Source: Sabellastarte sp. h YS-2021
Taxonomy: Eukaryota; Annelida; Polychaeta; Sabellida; Sabellidae
Length of the DNA: 64,000 nucleotides
Reading direction: 5' to 3'
NCBI GenBank assembly: GCA_964017235.1
Contig: OZ024933.1
Location: 5,025,962 to 5,089,961, forward strand
In this document: positions 11,658 through 23,048 of the stretch, in pieces
Position numbering within the stretch: the stretch's first letter is position 1
Layout of the letters: the number at the start of each line of letters is the position of its first letter
Program-made: the position numbers and the translations under genes
The notes under the pieces: generated by a model
What the model saw: the letters and a program-made list of their open reading frames with translations, nothing else
Database searches by the model: none
Told to the model about the DNA's origin: nothing

Positions 11658-12284
11658 TTAGGGCTTATACTTGGTAGATAGTGAGTCCTTAATCTCCAGT
11701 AGCTGATCTAGGGTGAGTAAGGTTTCCAATTCAGACATATATTTTGCTATGGCTGACTTGATTTTGTTATAGGTGTGCTGTAGGTCATCAATAAGAGCTA
11801 GAGTCATGTCTTTGTGTTTTGTTAGCACCCTTGTCCATGCATCTTTCAGTACTGGGTTGCAAGTACTAATAATGTTAAACCTGAAGTCCACACTGGATGG
11901 GTAGCAGTTCCTGGCGAGTTTTCCCTCCATGATTTTGATGTTGGAGACCAAGGAGAGTTTCTTATTGTGTAGTCTCTTGAGGCTCAGGTAAACCGGTTTG
12001 GCTGCACTGGGGTATTCAACTCGTGTATCAGTATATTGAGGATTGGTCTCAATGCTGGTGAGTGATCCTCTGCATGGGCGCTTGCCTGGGTTAGCTGTCT
12101 TGGACTGAGCTCCCTGTAGTTTGGCATTAACCTGATTGAGGGTGTTAAGTGTCTCATCTGTTATCCTAAAACATGGGATGGGTGGATCACAGCCACAAGC
12201 TGGTTCTGAGGTGACGCTGACTAGAGACATGAAATCAATCTGACTGGGTGTTGTTGAAAGTGCACTCATAGTTAAGACTACCAA
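11658..12284 (-). pseudogene. Penelope-like element N-terminal region
   Basis: A 208-residue frame upstream of the RT in the element's own order. It is Ser/Thr- and Lys-rich, with a helical second half (VYLSLKRLHNKKLSLVSNI and following) and no enzyme motif. Penelope-like elements commonly carry a poorly conserved N-terminal extension here. Assignment rests on position and orientation, not on a motif. Confidence 0.5.
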
Positions 12285-12469
12285 ACTAATAGCTTCCTGC
12301 AGGTAGTCAGATTAGGTTAATAATGTGTGTGCCTGATAAAATATACACTTATGTAATATGTATACACTTAAATAATATGTATATAAAATTATGTATATTT
12401 CAAATTTTATTGAAATTTTTCTGAAAAATCTCATCAGAGGCAATGAAAAATCGAAATGTGGAGTCCTTG

Positions 12470-13010
12470 AAGTAGTTTTTGGTTATATGGGTGAATTCCA
12501 AGTTGTACCGGTTCTGTACCGGTTAAGAACTGGTTCTGAGCCAGTTGTGGATCAATACAGGTTTAGGTTTTCTTGTCCTGCAGCTGTACCTGGGACTGGG
12601 TTAGTACCAATTTTTACAATTCTAAATAAAAAGCACATCACTTGTGAAATCAATAATGTCATTTTTCTGATCACCTGCACTAAATGCCACAAACAGTATG
12701 TCAGTGAAACATGCAGAGCAATTAGGAAAAGGATGTTTGAACATAAAGCATCAATAAGAAAAGATGGACAACCAACACCAGTCTCACACCATTTCAGAAA
12801 TGATGGACACTCCCACAGAAATATGCTGTTCTCCGTGCTAGAATGGTGTACACCAACATTTGACCCATCCAACACAGCCAGGTAAAGGAGAACTGAGTTG
12901 AGTTGGATATTCAAATTACAGTCTAGCCCCAATTGGCATTAACCAGTTTGTGTGATTCTTTATGAATATCATTTGGATTTACTCAGCACTCAGTAATCCA
13001 CCCCGTCTTT
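12470..13010 (+). repeat. Inverted partial Penelope-like copy (3' part)
   Basis: On the + strand, 12640-12890 encodes the same GIY-YIG block as the main copy (ITCTKCHKQYVSETCRAIRK, then VSHHFRNDGHSHRNM). The match continues through the untranslated 3' part to about 13010 (CAGTTTGTGTGATTC, CATTTGGAT). The two copies face each other tail-outward, leaving a 3.7-kb structure with inverted ends. Penelope-like elements are known to insert with partial copies in tandem or inverted arrangement (pseudo-LTRs). Confidence 0.75.
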
Positions 13011-14196
13011 TTGTGGATCTATATTCTGTCTGGTTTGAAAGTATTGGATCCATCAAATTAATCTTATGACTAAGGTAGGTTATTACTATGGAGCTATATT
13101 CTGTCTGGGTTGAGAATGATTCTCTAAGACAGTATTGGATTCCTCAACTCAGTTTTATCACTAAGTTAGGATATTTATAGCTTCCCAAATTCAGTAGTAC
13201 AATTCAAGTTAGTGCATCTACTAATATCTAAGAACCAGGTCTTTGGCAAAGTATTTACTAGGTGACATTATTTATACTCAAGTAACATTTAATATTTGGG
13301 TGTGAAAGATTCACATGTCCTACATTTATAGAGCTTGGGATTTATATATATTAAAGGAGCTGTTTTGTTTCTATTAGTCTAGGTTCAGCAGGGTGTCCAT
13401 TTTCAGAGCAAATAATAAGTAGGTACAATACTCTTTGGATTAATTCAAAATATAATAAATTAGGTTGTAGGTAATCAAAGCTGTATGCTAACCGGACTGA
13501 AAAAACATTGATTATCAAACTTGATTCATCGTCTGCCCAACTTGGTCATCAGTCATCTGCATCATTGAAACACCCGTTAATTGAAGTATTTTGTAATCCA
13601 AAAACACATGTATGATCATCAGTATAATGTCATCTTTATTGCTCTATGGTTTACATAAACATTTCCATTTGACAATACTGTAAAGCCAAGTCATTTCACT
13701 TGAAATATCATTATGTCAAGATGTTTAAAATAACAAAGATTACATTTGTAGTGTTTAAACATTCAAAAAAAGATGATGATAATATTTTGGGAAGCATATA
13801 TTTCATCTGAAAAAGCCCTTGTGACCTGTTTGTGTATTTCATTGGGATTTGGGTTTTATTTTGAGATTAAAGTGACATTTGAGAAACAATCACATTGGAG
13901 AGCGACTCTGCGGAGGATGAAGTAGTAGATTGGAGACATTATCATTTAAAACATTGTAACCTGTTTTGTATTTTTGAAATGGACTAAAGTATGTTCATAG
14001 CTTTTGACATCCAACTTTTGGAGTCCTGGCATCCCATTTCAATGTTAAGTGTTCATTTTGTTTGCATTAGCTCATTACTTTAATTTTGCATTAGCAGCAG
14101 AAAATTACACAAAACGGATTGCTTGTATGAATCATAGATATTAAAGTGAATATATCTGGTGACTAGCTGATGTTTTGAATGTTTGTTGCCCCCTTA
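13011..14196. other. Unassigned AT-rich DNA
   Basis: Two similar short stretches near 13015-13050 and 13090-13140 (TATATTCTGTCTGG.TTGA) suggest a small local duplication. No coding frame is supported. Confidence 0.35.
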
Positions 14197-14198
14197 GA

Positions 14199-14243
14199 GA
14201 CTTTCAAAAAGCTTTTGACTGTATTAACCGAGAATTTCTTCAC
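14199..14243 (+). pseudogene. Tiny LINE reverse-transcriptase scrap
   Basis: One short frame reads DFQKAFDCINREFL, the catalytic A-motif of LINE reverse transcriptases (usually DFxKAFDxVxxxxL). Nothing else of the element can be read on either side, so this is an isolated remnant, or just possibly a chance match. Confidence 0.45.
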
Positions 14244-15424
14244 TCCTTCAAATAACAGAAAAGGTTTTGTGGTTAAAATCTGCAAGCAAAGTCCCATTGT
14301 TGAAACATGTCGTAAAGTCAGAGGGTGAGGTTTCCTGATACTGTTGGATGCAGGATATAAGCAGTAGAGAATGGTGCAAATGTCCTGTCACAGGCCCAGT
14401 GACAAAATGGCTGCCTGGAATGGAAACTGGATCATAAGCCACACATAAATAAAGTGTGTGGGGATGGGTTGTTTGTGCCTAAGCATAGGAAGTTGTAGGA
14501 GCTAACTTTGTAACTGAGGTTACTAACCAGTCAAAAAGTGTCCATTTAAGTCAGCAATTGAAGTACATTAATGGTGATAAAAGGCTATGAAAGTTCATTT
14601 GGAATCAGAATAAGTAGCCCATGATCATACGATTCTCAAACTCAAAGGTCTGTTGAAAATCATAGTTCAGAGACATTGTCCTTTGCTGATGCTTGTTGAA
14701 GAAAATATCTATTAGTTGCTGACTCCACTGTCGTTTAAACTTTCCTAGAGAAAACACACTCAGATAATGATACACAGACGATTTCCTGGTTGCATAGCAG
14801 GTTTTTCATTGTTTTAAGACATTGTCAAATTAAAAACAAACACTAAAATTAAAAATATCTGAAATGGCTAAAATCAAATAGTTTTTTAATAAATTAAAAT
14901 CGTTTTTGCTTTATGTAATTTTGAAAGTGACTCGGGATATCAGTTCCCTGATAAGGGAGTCATGACCCCATTAGCCATTGGCTGGTCAAAAGATAAATCA
15001 TAAAAGGTGTACAAATAAATTATTAATTTAGTGCGACAGCTACTTAAACAGACACATCATGGAGCCCTATTTGTCACATTCCTTTTCGTCTTTTTGAGTG
15101 ATAAAATTAATTTTATATATATAGATGTACTTTATGAGTGCTATTTTACATTTATGCAACATTGTGCTTTATTGTTTTAATTGTCGTTACCTATGAAAAG
15201 GCTAATTTATATTTTATCTTGCATGGTAAGAGCAAGGCTAACTTGACACTTAACAAGTATTGGTCAAATGTATCACTTTAGGATAAGTTTGTTTTGTACT
15301 GAAGGATTTCACTGTGAAATAGTTATGGAAATATTATATTTAGATTGGGCCAGTTGTATTTCCCAGTTATTAAACAGTGCAGTATATGTTCTACATCCAT
15401 TGGGTTTCTTGTCAGTTGAATGAA
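14244..15424. other. Unassigned AT-rich DNA
   Basis: No feature was recognised. The short frame on the minus strand near 14250-14440 has no motif and is not supported. Confidence 0.35.
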
Positions 15425-16044
15425 TTCTAATTTTAATTCTAATAGGACTTTTATAGCGCTTAATCTCTGTCAAAAGACAGACTCTAAGGTGCATCATACA
15501 AAAACATAGTTCAATAACCATAAAACCAGAGACATTGCAGGGGTCAGCACCGCGGAGAAAGCAGGAGATTGGAAAATTTAGGGTGGGTATGCTTTTCCAA
15601 AGAGGTATGACTTTAACTTTGACCTGAAAGAGGCAAGTGAGTTTGCAGAGTGGACCACATCAGGAAGGTCATTCCAAATCATAGGTGCATCATACGCAGA
15701 TAGATAGATAGATATTTAAAATTTTAAGTGCAACAACACCAATGTGTTATACTGCACTATAAATACATTAACTAATATTCACAAACATATATACATACAA
15801 ATAATTAAAAACTGGCAAAAATACCAAACAAAAACAAAAGATTATACGAAATGACTAGAATAAACAATGTAAAAAAAATCAATCAACAATACATAAACAA
15901 CAAACAAAGTAAAGTGTAAAAATACAAAGCATAGATCAATATCACAGAACAATACGACTAAAGACTAGATATTGCAGAATAAATTAACATGAAGGACAAA
16001 ACACAAATAAATTAATTAAAACTTTTTATACAGGCCACATTCTT

Positions 16045-19000
16045 TTAAATAATTAATGATATTAAAACATTTTCACAAAATAATTTTTGCATTGTATTAA
16101 CATTTCTATAATATTTAATTCTGGCGTCACGTAGGTCGATGCAGTCTAATAATATATGCTTGACTGTATCAGGATAATGACATGGAATGCACCAGGGCAT
16201 ATCTTCACCTTTCAACAGAAAACTATGGGTGAAATAAGTGTGTCCTATACGGGCTCGAGTTAAAACTATTTCCTCCCTACGAGATGAACCCGTCCAAACA
16301 TAAAAATCTCCTACTGTAGGGTTTATTTGGAATAGTTTATTATCAGGACACACATTCCACTGAGCTTGCCACTTTTGTTTAAAAACACTATTTACATTCA
16401 CTCTCAAGTCTATATAGGGGACTTTCAAGTCTAAAACATTAAAATTCAAGGCCTGTTTGGCAAGCTCATCTGCTTTTTCATTGCCCTTTATGCCTACGTG
16501 ACTTGGAACCCAAGCTAAAACAACTTTTTATTCACTGACAAACAATCATTGAAAAGTTTTAAAATATCTTGAATAAAAGGATGATCACAGTTGTTGCTAT
16601 CAAGAGCTTGAAGACTAGATAAAGAATCAGTGAATATGATAAAGAGATCTCTTTATCACAATATTAAAAGCCATTTTAAGAGCCTGTAATTCAGCTGTAA
16701 ATATACTAGCATTGCCAGGAAGTCTGACTTGGGCACTGAGGTTATTACATGTAGCAGCTGCAGCAACCTTATTTTCTATTTTTGATCCATCAGTATATAT
16801 AGCCCTATGGTCAGGATAACAACCTTTCAACTCAGCAAATAGACTTCGAAAAAGACAATCATCACCAAGATGTTTCTTTTGTTGGGTGAGGAATAAGTCT
16901 ATGTGAGGTTTCTGTATAGTCCAGGGTGGGTCATCTGGCAATGACACAGTCTGAATTAATCCAGCTGAGGACAGACAGCAGACAAATCTTCCTCTACACG
17001 ATGCCCAAAAGATCTGATTGCAGATTGTTTCTTGTCATAAAGATCATAAAATTGGGGGTTAAAAACAACATCGTAATCTGGATTGTCAGGATTACTTCTC
17101 AATTTCAAAGCATACTGAATACATAACTTATCAAACCTCAAATATAAGGGTGGTTCATTTGCCTCTACATACAAGCTTTGCATTGGAGAAGTCCTGATTT
17201 TTTTTTGTTTGTTTGGGGTTTTACGTCGCTTTCAACACTGTACAGGTCATATCACGACGGGTAGTTGGAAGGGCAGAGGAAACCAGTACATAGAGTTCGC
17301 TAGGGTTGTGTACTGTAAACTGCCGACCAACGGCAAGCAACTACCAGCTTTCCCACTTGAGCCCGTGCGGGGATCGAACCCCGGCCTCAGAGGTGGGAGG
17401 CGAGAGTGTTACCACTCTGCCACCGTGGCCCCCTGGAGAAGTCCTGAAGGCTCCCAGGCATATTCTTAAGCCCTGGTTTTGAATGGGTTCCAATTTCTTA
17501 AGATATGACTTTCGAGCAGAACTAAAAACAGCACAACCATATTCCAATCTAGAATGAACAAATGAATGATAAAGTCTCATTAAAACACTCCTATCTGCTC
17601 CCCAATCTATTTTGGCAACTACTTTCAGTAAGTTCATGGCTTTTTCACATTTGTGGCGAATATAATCAATGTATGCCTTAAAATTCAGTTTATTGTCAAA
17701 TATAACACCAAGGCACTTAGTTTGTGAAACAACAGGGATTTGTGAATTATATATTGTCAATGTTGGGTCTAGATGAAGTTTTCTTTTATTACAGAAATGC
17801 ATGCAAACAGTTTTGGTTTTAGAAAATTTAAAACCATTTTCATCAGCCCATTTTTCTACCTTATTCAAACATAACTGAAGTTGCCTTTCTATTGAAGCCA
17901 TATTTCTAGAAGAACAAGTGATTGAGAAATCATCAACAAAAAGAGACTTTTCAAAGCTAGCTAGAATCACATCAGCAATACTGTTAATCTTTAAAATAAA
18001 TAGAGTAACAGATAGTATACTTCCTTGAGGGACACCTATTTCTTGTTTATATATATTACTATACACGGACCCTAAACGGACTCTAAAAACTCTGTTGGTT
18101 AGAAAATTCTGAATAAACATAGGCATTCTCCCTCTTAAGCCTATTTTATGGAGATCTCTGGTAACTCCATATTTCCACACTGTATCGTAGGCTTTTTCTA
18201 AATCAAAAAATACAGAGACTACATGATTGCCTTTTAAAAAGGAATCTCGAATAAAAGATTCAAGTCTTATTAATTGGTCTGTTGTTGTTCGACCTTTTCT
18301 AAAACCACTTTGATATTTTGTTAAAATATTACTTTTCTCAAGGAACCAAACTAATCTAGTATTAATCATTCTTTCCATGGTTTTGCATAAACAGCTTGTC
18401 AGGGAAATGGGACGATAATTGGACGGGTTTTTTTAGTCTTTGCCTCGTTTAGGAATAGCTATCACAGTGGCCTCTTTCCAGCATTCAGGGATTTCACCTG
18501 AAGCCCATATATCGTTAAATATGTCAAGTAACACCATAAGTGAGTCTCTTGGTAGATGTTTTAGCAGCTGATAATGGATCTCATCTGGACCAGTGGCTGT
18601 GTCATGAGACTTTTTCAAAGCATCACATAGTTCTCTAATGGTAAACGGTACATTGTACTTTTCAGAGTTGTCTGTGTCAAAATCTAGATGTTCTTTTTCG
18701 GATTTCTCTTGATATTTTTAAAACTCTGCACGGTAATTGTTGCTGCTGGAATTTTTGCTAATTTCTTGGGCCAACCTATTTGCTATGTCCACTCTTTCTG
18801 TTATTTTTGTCCCATCATTATTTTCCAGATGGTGTATTGTGGTGTTACTTTGTTTGCCACTTATTTTCCTTATCATTTCCCACACCTTCTTTGCTGGTGT
18901 CTTTACATTTAGTTTTGATACATATTCATGCCATGATTTCTTTTTATTTTCTTTAATTATTTTACGAGCATTAGCTTGACAGTTTTTATATTCATTTATG

Positions 19001-19957
19001 TTATCTGATGTAGGATTTATACGGCATTTATCCATTGCATTTTGACGAGCTTTAACAGCTTTTTTGCATTCACCGCTGAACCATGGTTTGTGGCTACCAG
19101 TGGACTGTCCAGTTGACTTTGGCACACATTTTGTTGCTATGTCATTTAATTTATTTAAAAATGCAGGAAATTTTTCAGTTGTGTCAGTAAAACTATGTCT
19201 ATTAATATCGAGAGAACACCGAAGTTTGAATTTTGGCCATTCAGCCTTCTTAAGATTCCAACGAGGAACATTATCCTTAGGCATACTCTTAACTATATCA
19301 ATTAAAATTGGAAAATGGTCACTACCACACTGATCTGAATGTACCTGCCATGCAAAATCTAGAAAAACAGATGCAGAACATAAAGACAAGTCTATTGAGG
19401 TGAATGAACCAGATGCAGGATGAAAATAGGTAGGTGATTTATCATTAAGTAAACAAATATCAGAGGATTCAAGAAGATGTTCCACCTTATAGCCTAAACT
19501 ATTAGAACAGGAACAACCCCATGAATCACGATGTGCATTAAAATCTCCAATAAATAGAAAAGGTGCAGGTAATTGGTTGACTAGATTATCAATATCACTT
19601 TGTGCAACATTAAATCAAGGTGGAATATATACATTACATACATCTATAGTTTTATGTAGAGATACTTTTACAGCAAATGCCTGCAGTTCTGTATCCAACT
19701 CAAGTACCTCATGGGGTATACCTTTCTTAACAAAAACAGAGCAGCCACCAGTGGCTCTCCCATCTACTTCAGACATACAAGTTTTAAAAGTGATCAAACC
19801 CTCTAATATTTACATTATCTGTTTCTTTAAAATGAGTTTCCTGCAGTGCTAAAATGTAGGGTCTAAAATTTGAAATTAAATTTTTAATTTCTTCAAAGTT
19901 TGGCCTAAAGCCACGACAGTTCCACTGTATTATACCTTTATTTTTGTTTGGTTCCAT
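16045..19957 (-). pseudogene. I-like LINE ORF2: endonuclease, RT, RNase H, CCHC
   Basis: The endonuclease starts with MEPNKNKGIIQWNCRGF near 19957 and includes LQETH, FIGDFNAH, SIDLSL and GSDHFPIL. RT blocks: GPDEIHYQLLKHLP (18600), YQSGFRKGRTTTDQL, FFDLEKAYDTVW, GVPQGSILSVTLF and the catalytic SLFVDDFSI (FVDD instead of YADD). RNase H: AIYTDGSK, TAELQAL, FTDSLSSLQAL and KADELAK, so all four acidic residues are present. The last block is CIPCHYPDTVKHILLDC. Breaks: stops or shifts near 19800, 19615, 18715 and 18433, near 16627 and 16490 in RNase H, and a SINE insertion at 17434. About 1,230 residues in an intact relative would be expected. Confidence 0.85.
17198..17433 (-). repeat. tRNA-derived SINE (copy 2) inside the I-like LINE
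   Basis: Same family as the 6655 copy: A-box region GGTGGCAGAGTGGTAACAC, B box GGTTCGATCCC, body, then CGACGTAAAACCCC and a CAAACAAACAAA-type tail (minus strand). The 14-bp duplication TGGAGAAGTCCTGA lies at 17184-17197 and 17434-17447. It falls between the RT and the RNase H connection of the LINE, so this is the youngest layer of the nest. Confidence 0.92.
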
Positions 19958-20815
19958 TATTTACACTTTTATTACCACTCCGCACTTGTGAACTTCTGAT
20001 TTGGGATTCTTCAACACTCATGTCACTGTCACTATCACTTAGAACATCATATTTATTGTGTTGTTTAATAGGGTCATTAGATCCCTTATGTTGTTTGGTC
20101 AAATATACTTTGCTCTGACTTATTTTCAATTTGATGGGGTCATTTTGAGATGCACTTGTCTGACTCGATGCACTGGTTTTATTCACTTTATTTATCTGTT
20201 TCTCAACTGTGCCTTTTTTGGTTGTTTTGTGCCTTCTGGCCAAGTCATTTCTGTTTGAGTTTCTACATTTGCAGTTTTGATCACAGGTTTGGTTGCTGCA
20301 GCTGCTTGGGCATATGTTGTCTTCACAGAATTGAATATGTCCATTTGTTTCTTGGCCTCTGTATACGTAATTCCTTTTTCTGTCTTAATTCTTTGGACTT
20401 CCTTTTCCTCTTTCCATTTTGGACATGATTTATCATTAGAGGCATGGTTTCCTTGGCAGTTAACACATTTTGCTTCATTCTTGCATTCTTGATGGTCTGT
20501 GTGATCTTCTTGCCCACATTTAGTGCAAACTTCATTTTTTCTGCAGTTGAATTTAGTATGACCAAACTTTTGACACTTGTAGCACCTCACAGGATTTGGG
20601 ATAAATTGTGACACAGCCACCCTGTAGTAACCCACCCTGATGCATTTAGGTAGGGTCTGGCTTTCAAATGTCAGTATAAAGGTCCCTGTCGGTTTTCTTT
20701 GCCCATCTCTAAGTGAAATTGAGGCCAAAGCTGTGTATTGCCTCCTCAATGCCGCAACAAAGTATTGGCTCAACAGCCAGGACCCTCTCTTCCACTGACA
20801 TGGATTGCAACCCAC
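19938..20815 (-). pseudogene. I-like LINE ORF1 (gag-like, CCHC zinc knuckles)
   Basis: The N-terminal half carries a folded region (LASISLRDGQRKPTGTFI..., LPKCIRVGYYRVAV). It is followed by Cys-His knuckles CYKCQKFGHTKFNC, CTKCGQEDHTDHQEC and CVNCQGNHASNDKSC. The C-terminus is Lys/Ser-rich. ORF1 proteins of this group bind the LINE RNA. A frame shift near 20230 moves the last hundred residues (QNDPIKLKISQSKVYL, SDSDSDMSVEES) into another frame. The start of the frame lies in or before the 5' leader, so the first residues are uncertain. Confidence 0.8.
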
Positions 20816-20917
20816 GGCAAACAGGCTGCCCCCAATTAGTCGCCTCTTATGACACGCAGGAGGATACGTTGGGCCTATTCTACATCCCCGGACCCATAGG
20901 GGGGTGCATCATACGCA

Positions 20918-22275
20918 AAACTGAGTCCAAAATGCTTTCGAGACTTGAAAACTGAAGCAAAGTGGGAAACCTCAAGAAATATGCCATCAGATTGACTTTG
21001 ATGAGTGCTATATGCACTATGTCTGGGTATCAAGAAGGGATCAAAGTACTTGGGGTTACCACTGTGTAGGAACTTGTATACAAGCACGGCAGTCTTAAAG
21101 ATAGAACGGTACTTAATAGGCAACCAATGTAGTGCTTTTCTAACTGGAGTGATGTGTGAATACTTGGTGGTGTTGGCAACAATTCTGGCAAGACTGTTCT
21201 GAACACACTGAAGTTTTTGTAAATCCAGAGCTGAGAGACCTCTGAACAGAGAGTTACAGTAATCAAGGCAATTTCCGACCAGAGCATTGGCAGCCATAAG
21301 AGCAGCTTCATGTGTCAGATGTCCTTGGAGTCGAAGATCCCGGACATGAGCAAAACAAGCCTTGCAGACCTTCATAACATGGCAAGAGAATGAGAAATCT
21401 GAATGAAACCAGACACCAAGGTTCCTAACTGCATCTGTTGGTGATATAAAATTACCAAGTATGTTGACTGGGAAGGAGTGATTGAGTTTTTCATGCTGAG
21501 ACTTTGAACCAAACACAATAAATTCGGTCATATCAGGAATTATCTTGAGCTTATTTGTAGAGAGCCATCTCTTAACGTCTTCAAGGCAGTGTGTCAGCTT
21601 ATCAATGGCCGAGGCAACATTTTTATGTGTGAGATGCACATACAATTGTGTGTCATCAGCGTAGAACTGGAAAGTAATACCAGGATGATTCTGTATGACT
21701 TTACTCAGAGGAGAAGTATAGAGTGAAAAAAGGATTGGCTTCAGGACAGAGCCTTGAGGCACACCATACAATAACTTTTTTGGCATCAGATAAAATTGAC
21801 CCAATCTTAATGCACTGGACTCGGTCTGAGAGATAAGACTTAAACCATTGGAGGACAACCCCACCAACACCAAACCAGAAGAGAATCAAGTAGCGTATCG
21901 TGATCAATAGTATCAAACGCTGCTGATTGATCCAAGAGAACGACAGCAGTAGCTTCACCTTTAGCAAAAGCCAGATGAACATCATTCTTAATTGAAAGCA
22001 ATGCAGATTCAGTTGAGTGACTCAGTTTATAGGCGAATTGCCTGATATTCTCTAGATTGTTCAAACTGACATGATCATTCAATTGAGTAGCAACAACACA
22101 TTCAACAAGTTTGGATATGAAGCCCAACCCTGAAACAGGCCTGTAGATTTTTACGTCATTGGGTGGTAATAGTGAGTTTTTAATCAATGGGGTTACAATA
22201 GCCTTCTTAAACTCATCAGGTACAACACCTTCTGACAATGAGGAGTTAACAAGCCTGGTAATAGAGGGCAGTAGA
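20918..22275 (-). pseudogene. L2-type LINE (copy A) reverse transcriptase
   Basis: RT blocks on the minus strand: VPDEFKKAIVTPLIKN and YRPVSGLGFISKLVE (22210-22110), STESALLSIKNDVHLAF, VVLLDQSAAFDTIDHDTLL, GVPQGSVLKPILFSLYTSPL, catalytic FQFYADDTQLY, ANALVGNCLDYCNSLFRG, and LHWLPIKYRSIFKTAVLVYK near the end. The LHWLPI..R..FK block is characteristic of the L2/CR1 group. There is a frame change near 21850. The frame then runs into the 5' end of the inserted I-like LINE; the true C-terminus is at 15698-15545. Confidence 0.85.
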
Positions 22276-22496
22276 TTTATTTATTTATTTGTTGTTTTAC
22301 GTCGCGTTCAACAGCCAGGGTCATATTGCGACGGGTAGTTTACGGGTGGAGGAAACCTGTGCACACTGCACTGTAAACCACCGGGCATCGGCAAGTAACT
22401 ACCAACTTTCCAACATGAAGTGCCCGGCCCGAGATCGAACCGGCGGCCACAGAGGTTGGAGGCGAGAACTCTAACCACTACACTACCGAGCCCCCC
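22276..22496 (-). repeat. Diverged tRNA-derived SINE (copy 3) inside the L2 LINE
   Basis: It has the same architecture as copies 1 and 2 but is clearly diverged: head GGGCTCGGTAGTGTAGTGG, B box GGTTCGATCTC, tail CGACGTAAAACAAC and (AAATA)n, all on the minus strand. The 14-bp duplication TAGAGGGCAGTAGA lies at 22262-22275 and 22497-22510. The different head sequence suggests a separate subfamily. Confidence 0.88.
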
Positions 22497-23048
22497 TAGA
22501 GGGCAGTAGAATATCTATACATTCCTTAACAAGAAATGTTGACCATGGGTCCAACAAACAGGATTTATTGGGTGACTTCATGATAATGTCCTCTTGAGAA
22601 ACTTGTTTAAAGCAACTGAAATTAGGTGCATCAGGTGGAGGAAACAGAGTAAACGAGTCACTGGAGGAAAATGAGTTTCTAATTTTAGCTATTATGTCAC
22701 TGAAGAAAGTGACAAACTGGTCAGCAAGACCTTTCTTAGATTCATGAGAAGGGAGTACTGCTTCAGGATTGGTGTGTAGTGCAGAACGTAGAACCTGCCA
22801 TAGCTTCTTAGAGTCGTTAGCATTCTCTCTGACTAGGTTTCTGAAGTAATATGCCTTATCTTTGTTGACCAGTGAATTGCACCGAGCAATCTGTCTTCAA
22901 AGTCTGGCTCGATTGTAGGCAGATTTATCCTTACTCCAGATTCGTTCCAGCTGTCGATGGTTCTTGCCAGCCGGTAGGTGTCAGATAGCCAGCCACTAGC
23001 TTGTTTAGTAAACGTACGAGTAACCAATGGTGCATGCTTATCCAGCAA
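22497..23048 (-). pseudogene. L2-type LINE (copy A) linker between endonuclease and RT
   Basis: The minus-strand frame near 23048-22833 (MLDKHAPLVTRTFTKQASGW, then WLSDTYRLAR) is the usual post-endonuclease segment of CR1/L2 ORF2, where 'LDKHAP...R..PW' leads into the region before the RT. It is separated from the endonuclease frame by a stop just after DDMS near 23049, and it degrades further towards the SINE. Confidence 0.7.

Larger units (their letters stand above)
9305..12290 (-). mobile_element. Penelope-like element (fossil)
   Basis: In minus-strand order: an N-terminal region (12284-11658), a linker (11091-10861), an RT N-terminal part (10829-10575: KTLKDNPHILIKMADKRSAV), the RT catalytic part (10373-9939: WLRFIDDIFMIW) and a GIY-YIG-type endonuclease region (9816-9433: TCTKCNKQYVSETCRALGKR). 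RT followed by GIY-YIG is the signature of Penelope-like elements, which differ from LINEs and LTR elements. The copy is nearly full length but broken in several places. Its 3' part is repeated in inverted orientation at 12470-13010. Confidence 0.85.
15699..20902 (-). mobile_element. I/Nimb-like LINE inserted in the L2 LINE
   Basis: A nearly full-length LINE on the minus strand: a 5' leader with ATAAGAGGCGACTAATTGGG near 20840, a CCHC-bearing ORF1, and an ORF2 with endonuclease, RT, RNase H and a terminal CCHC. It ends in a (TATC)n tail, seen as GATAGATAGATA at 15699-15714. The flanking 15-bp duplication GGTGCATCATACGCA (15684-15698 and 20903-20917) fixes both ends. Removing it restores the L2 reading frame across the joint. 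RNase H plus CCHC ORF1 places it in the I group. It carries a SINE at 17198-17433. Confidence 0.9.

Noticed and set aside
12400-12450. CUGAUGAG-type core with an A/T stem on the minus strand near the Penelope-like element, suggesting a hammerhead ribozyme
   Set aside because: Penelope-like elements can carry hammerheads, but the conserved GAAA strand and the third stem are not in the right place here.
18688-20492. Several + strand frames rich in Phe, Leu and Cys that look like membrane proteins
   Set aside because: They are antisense to ORF1 and ORF2 of the I-like LINE; the hydrophobic look comes from complementing A-rich coding DNA.
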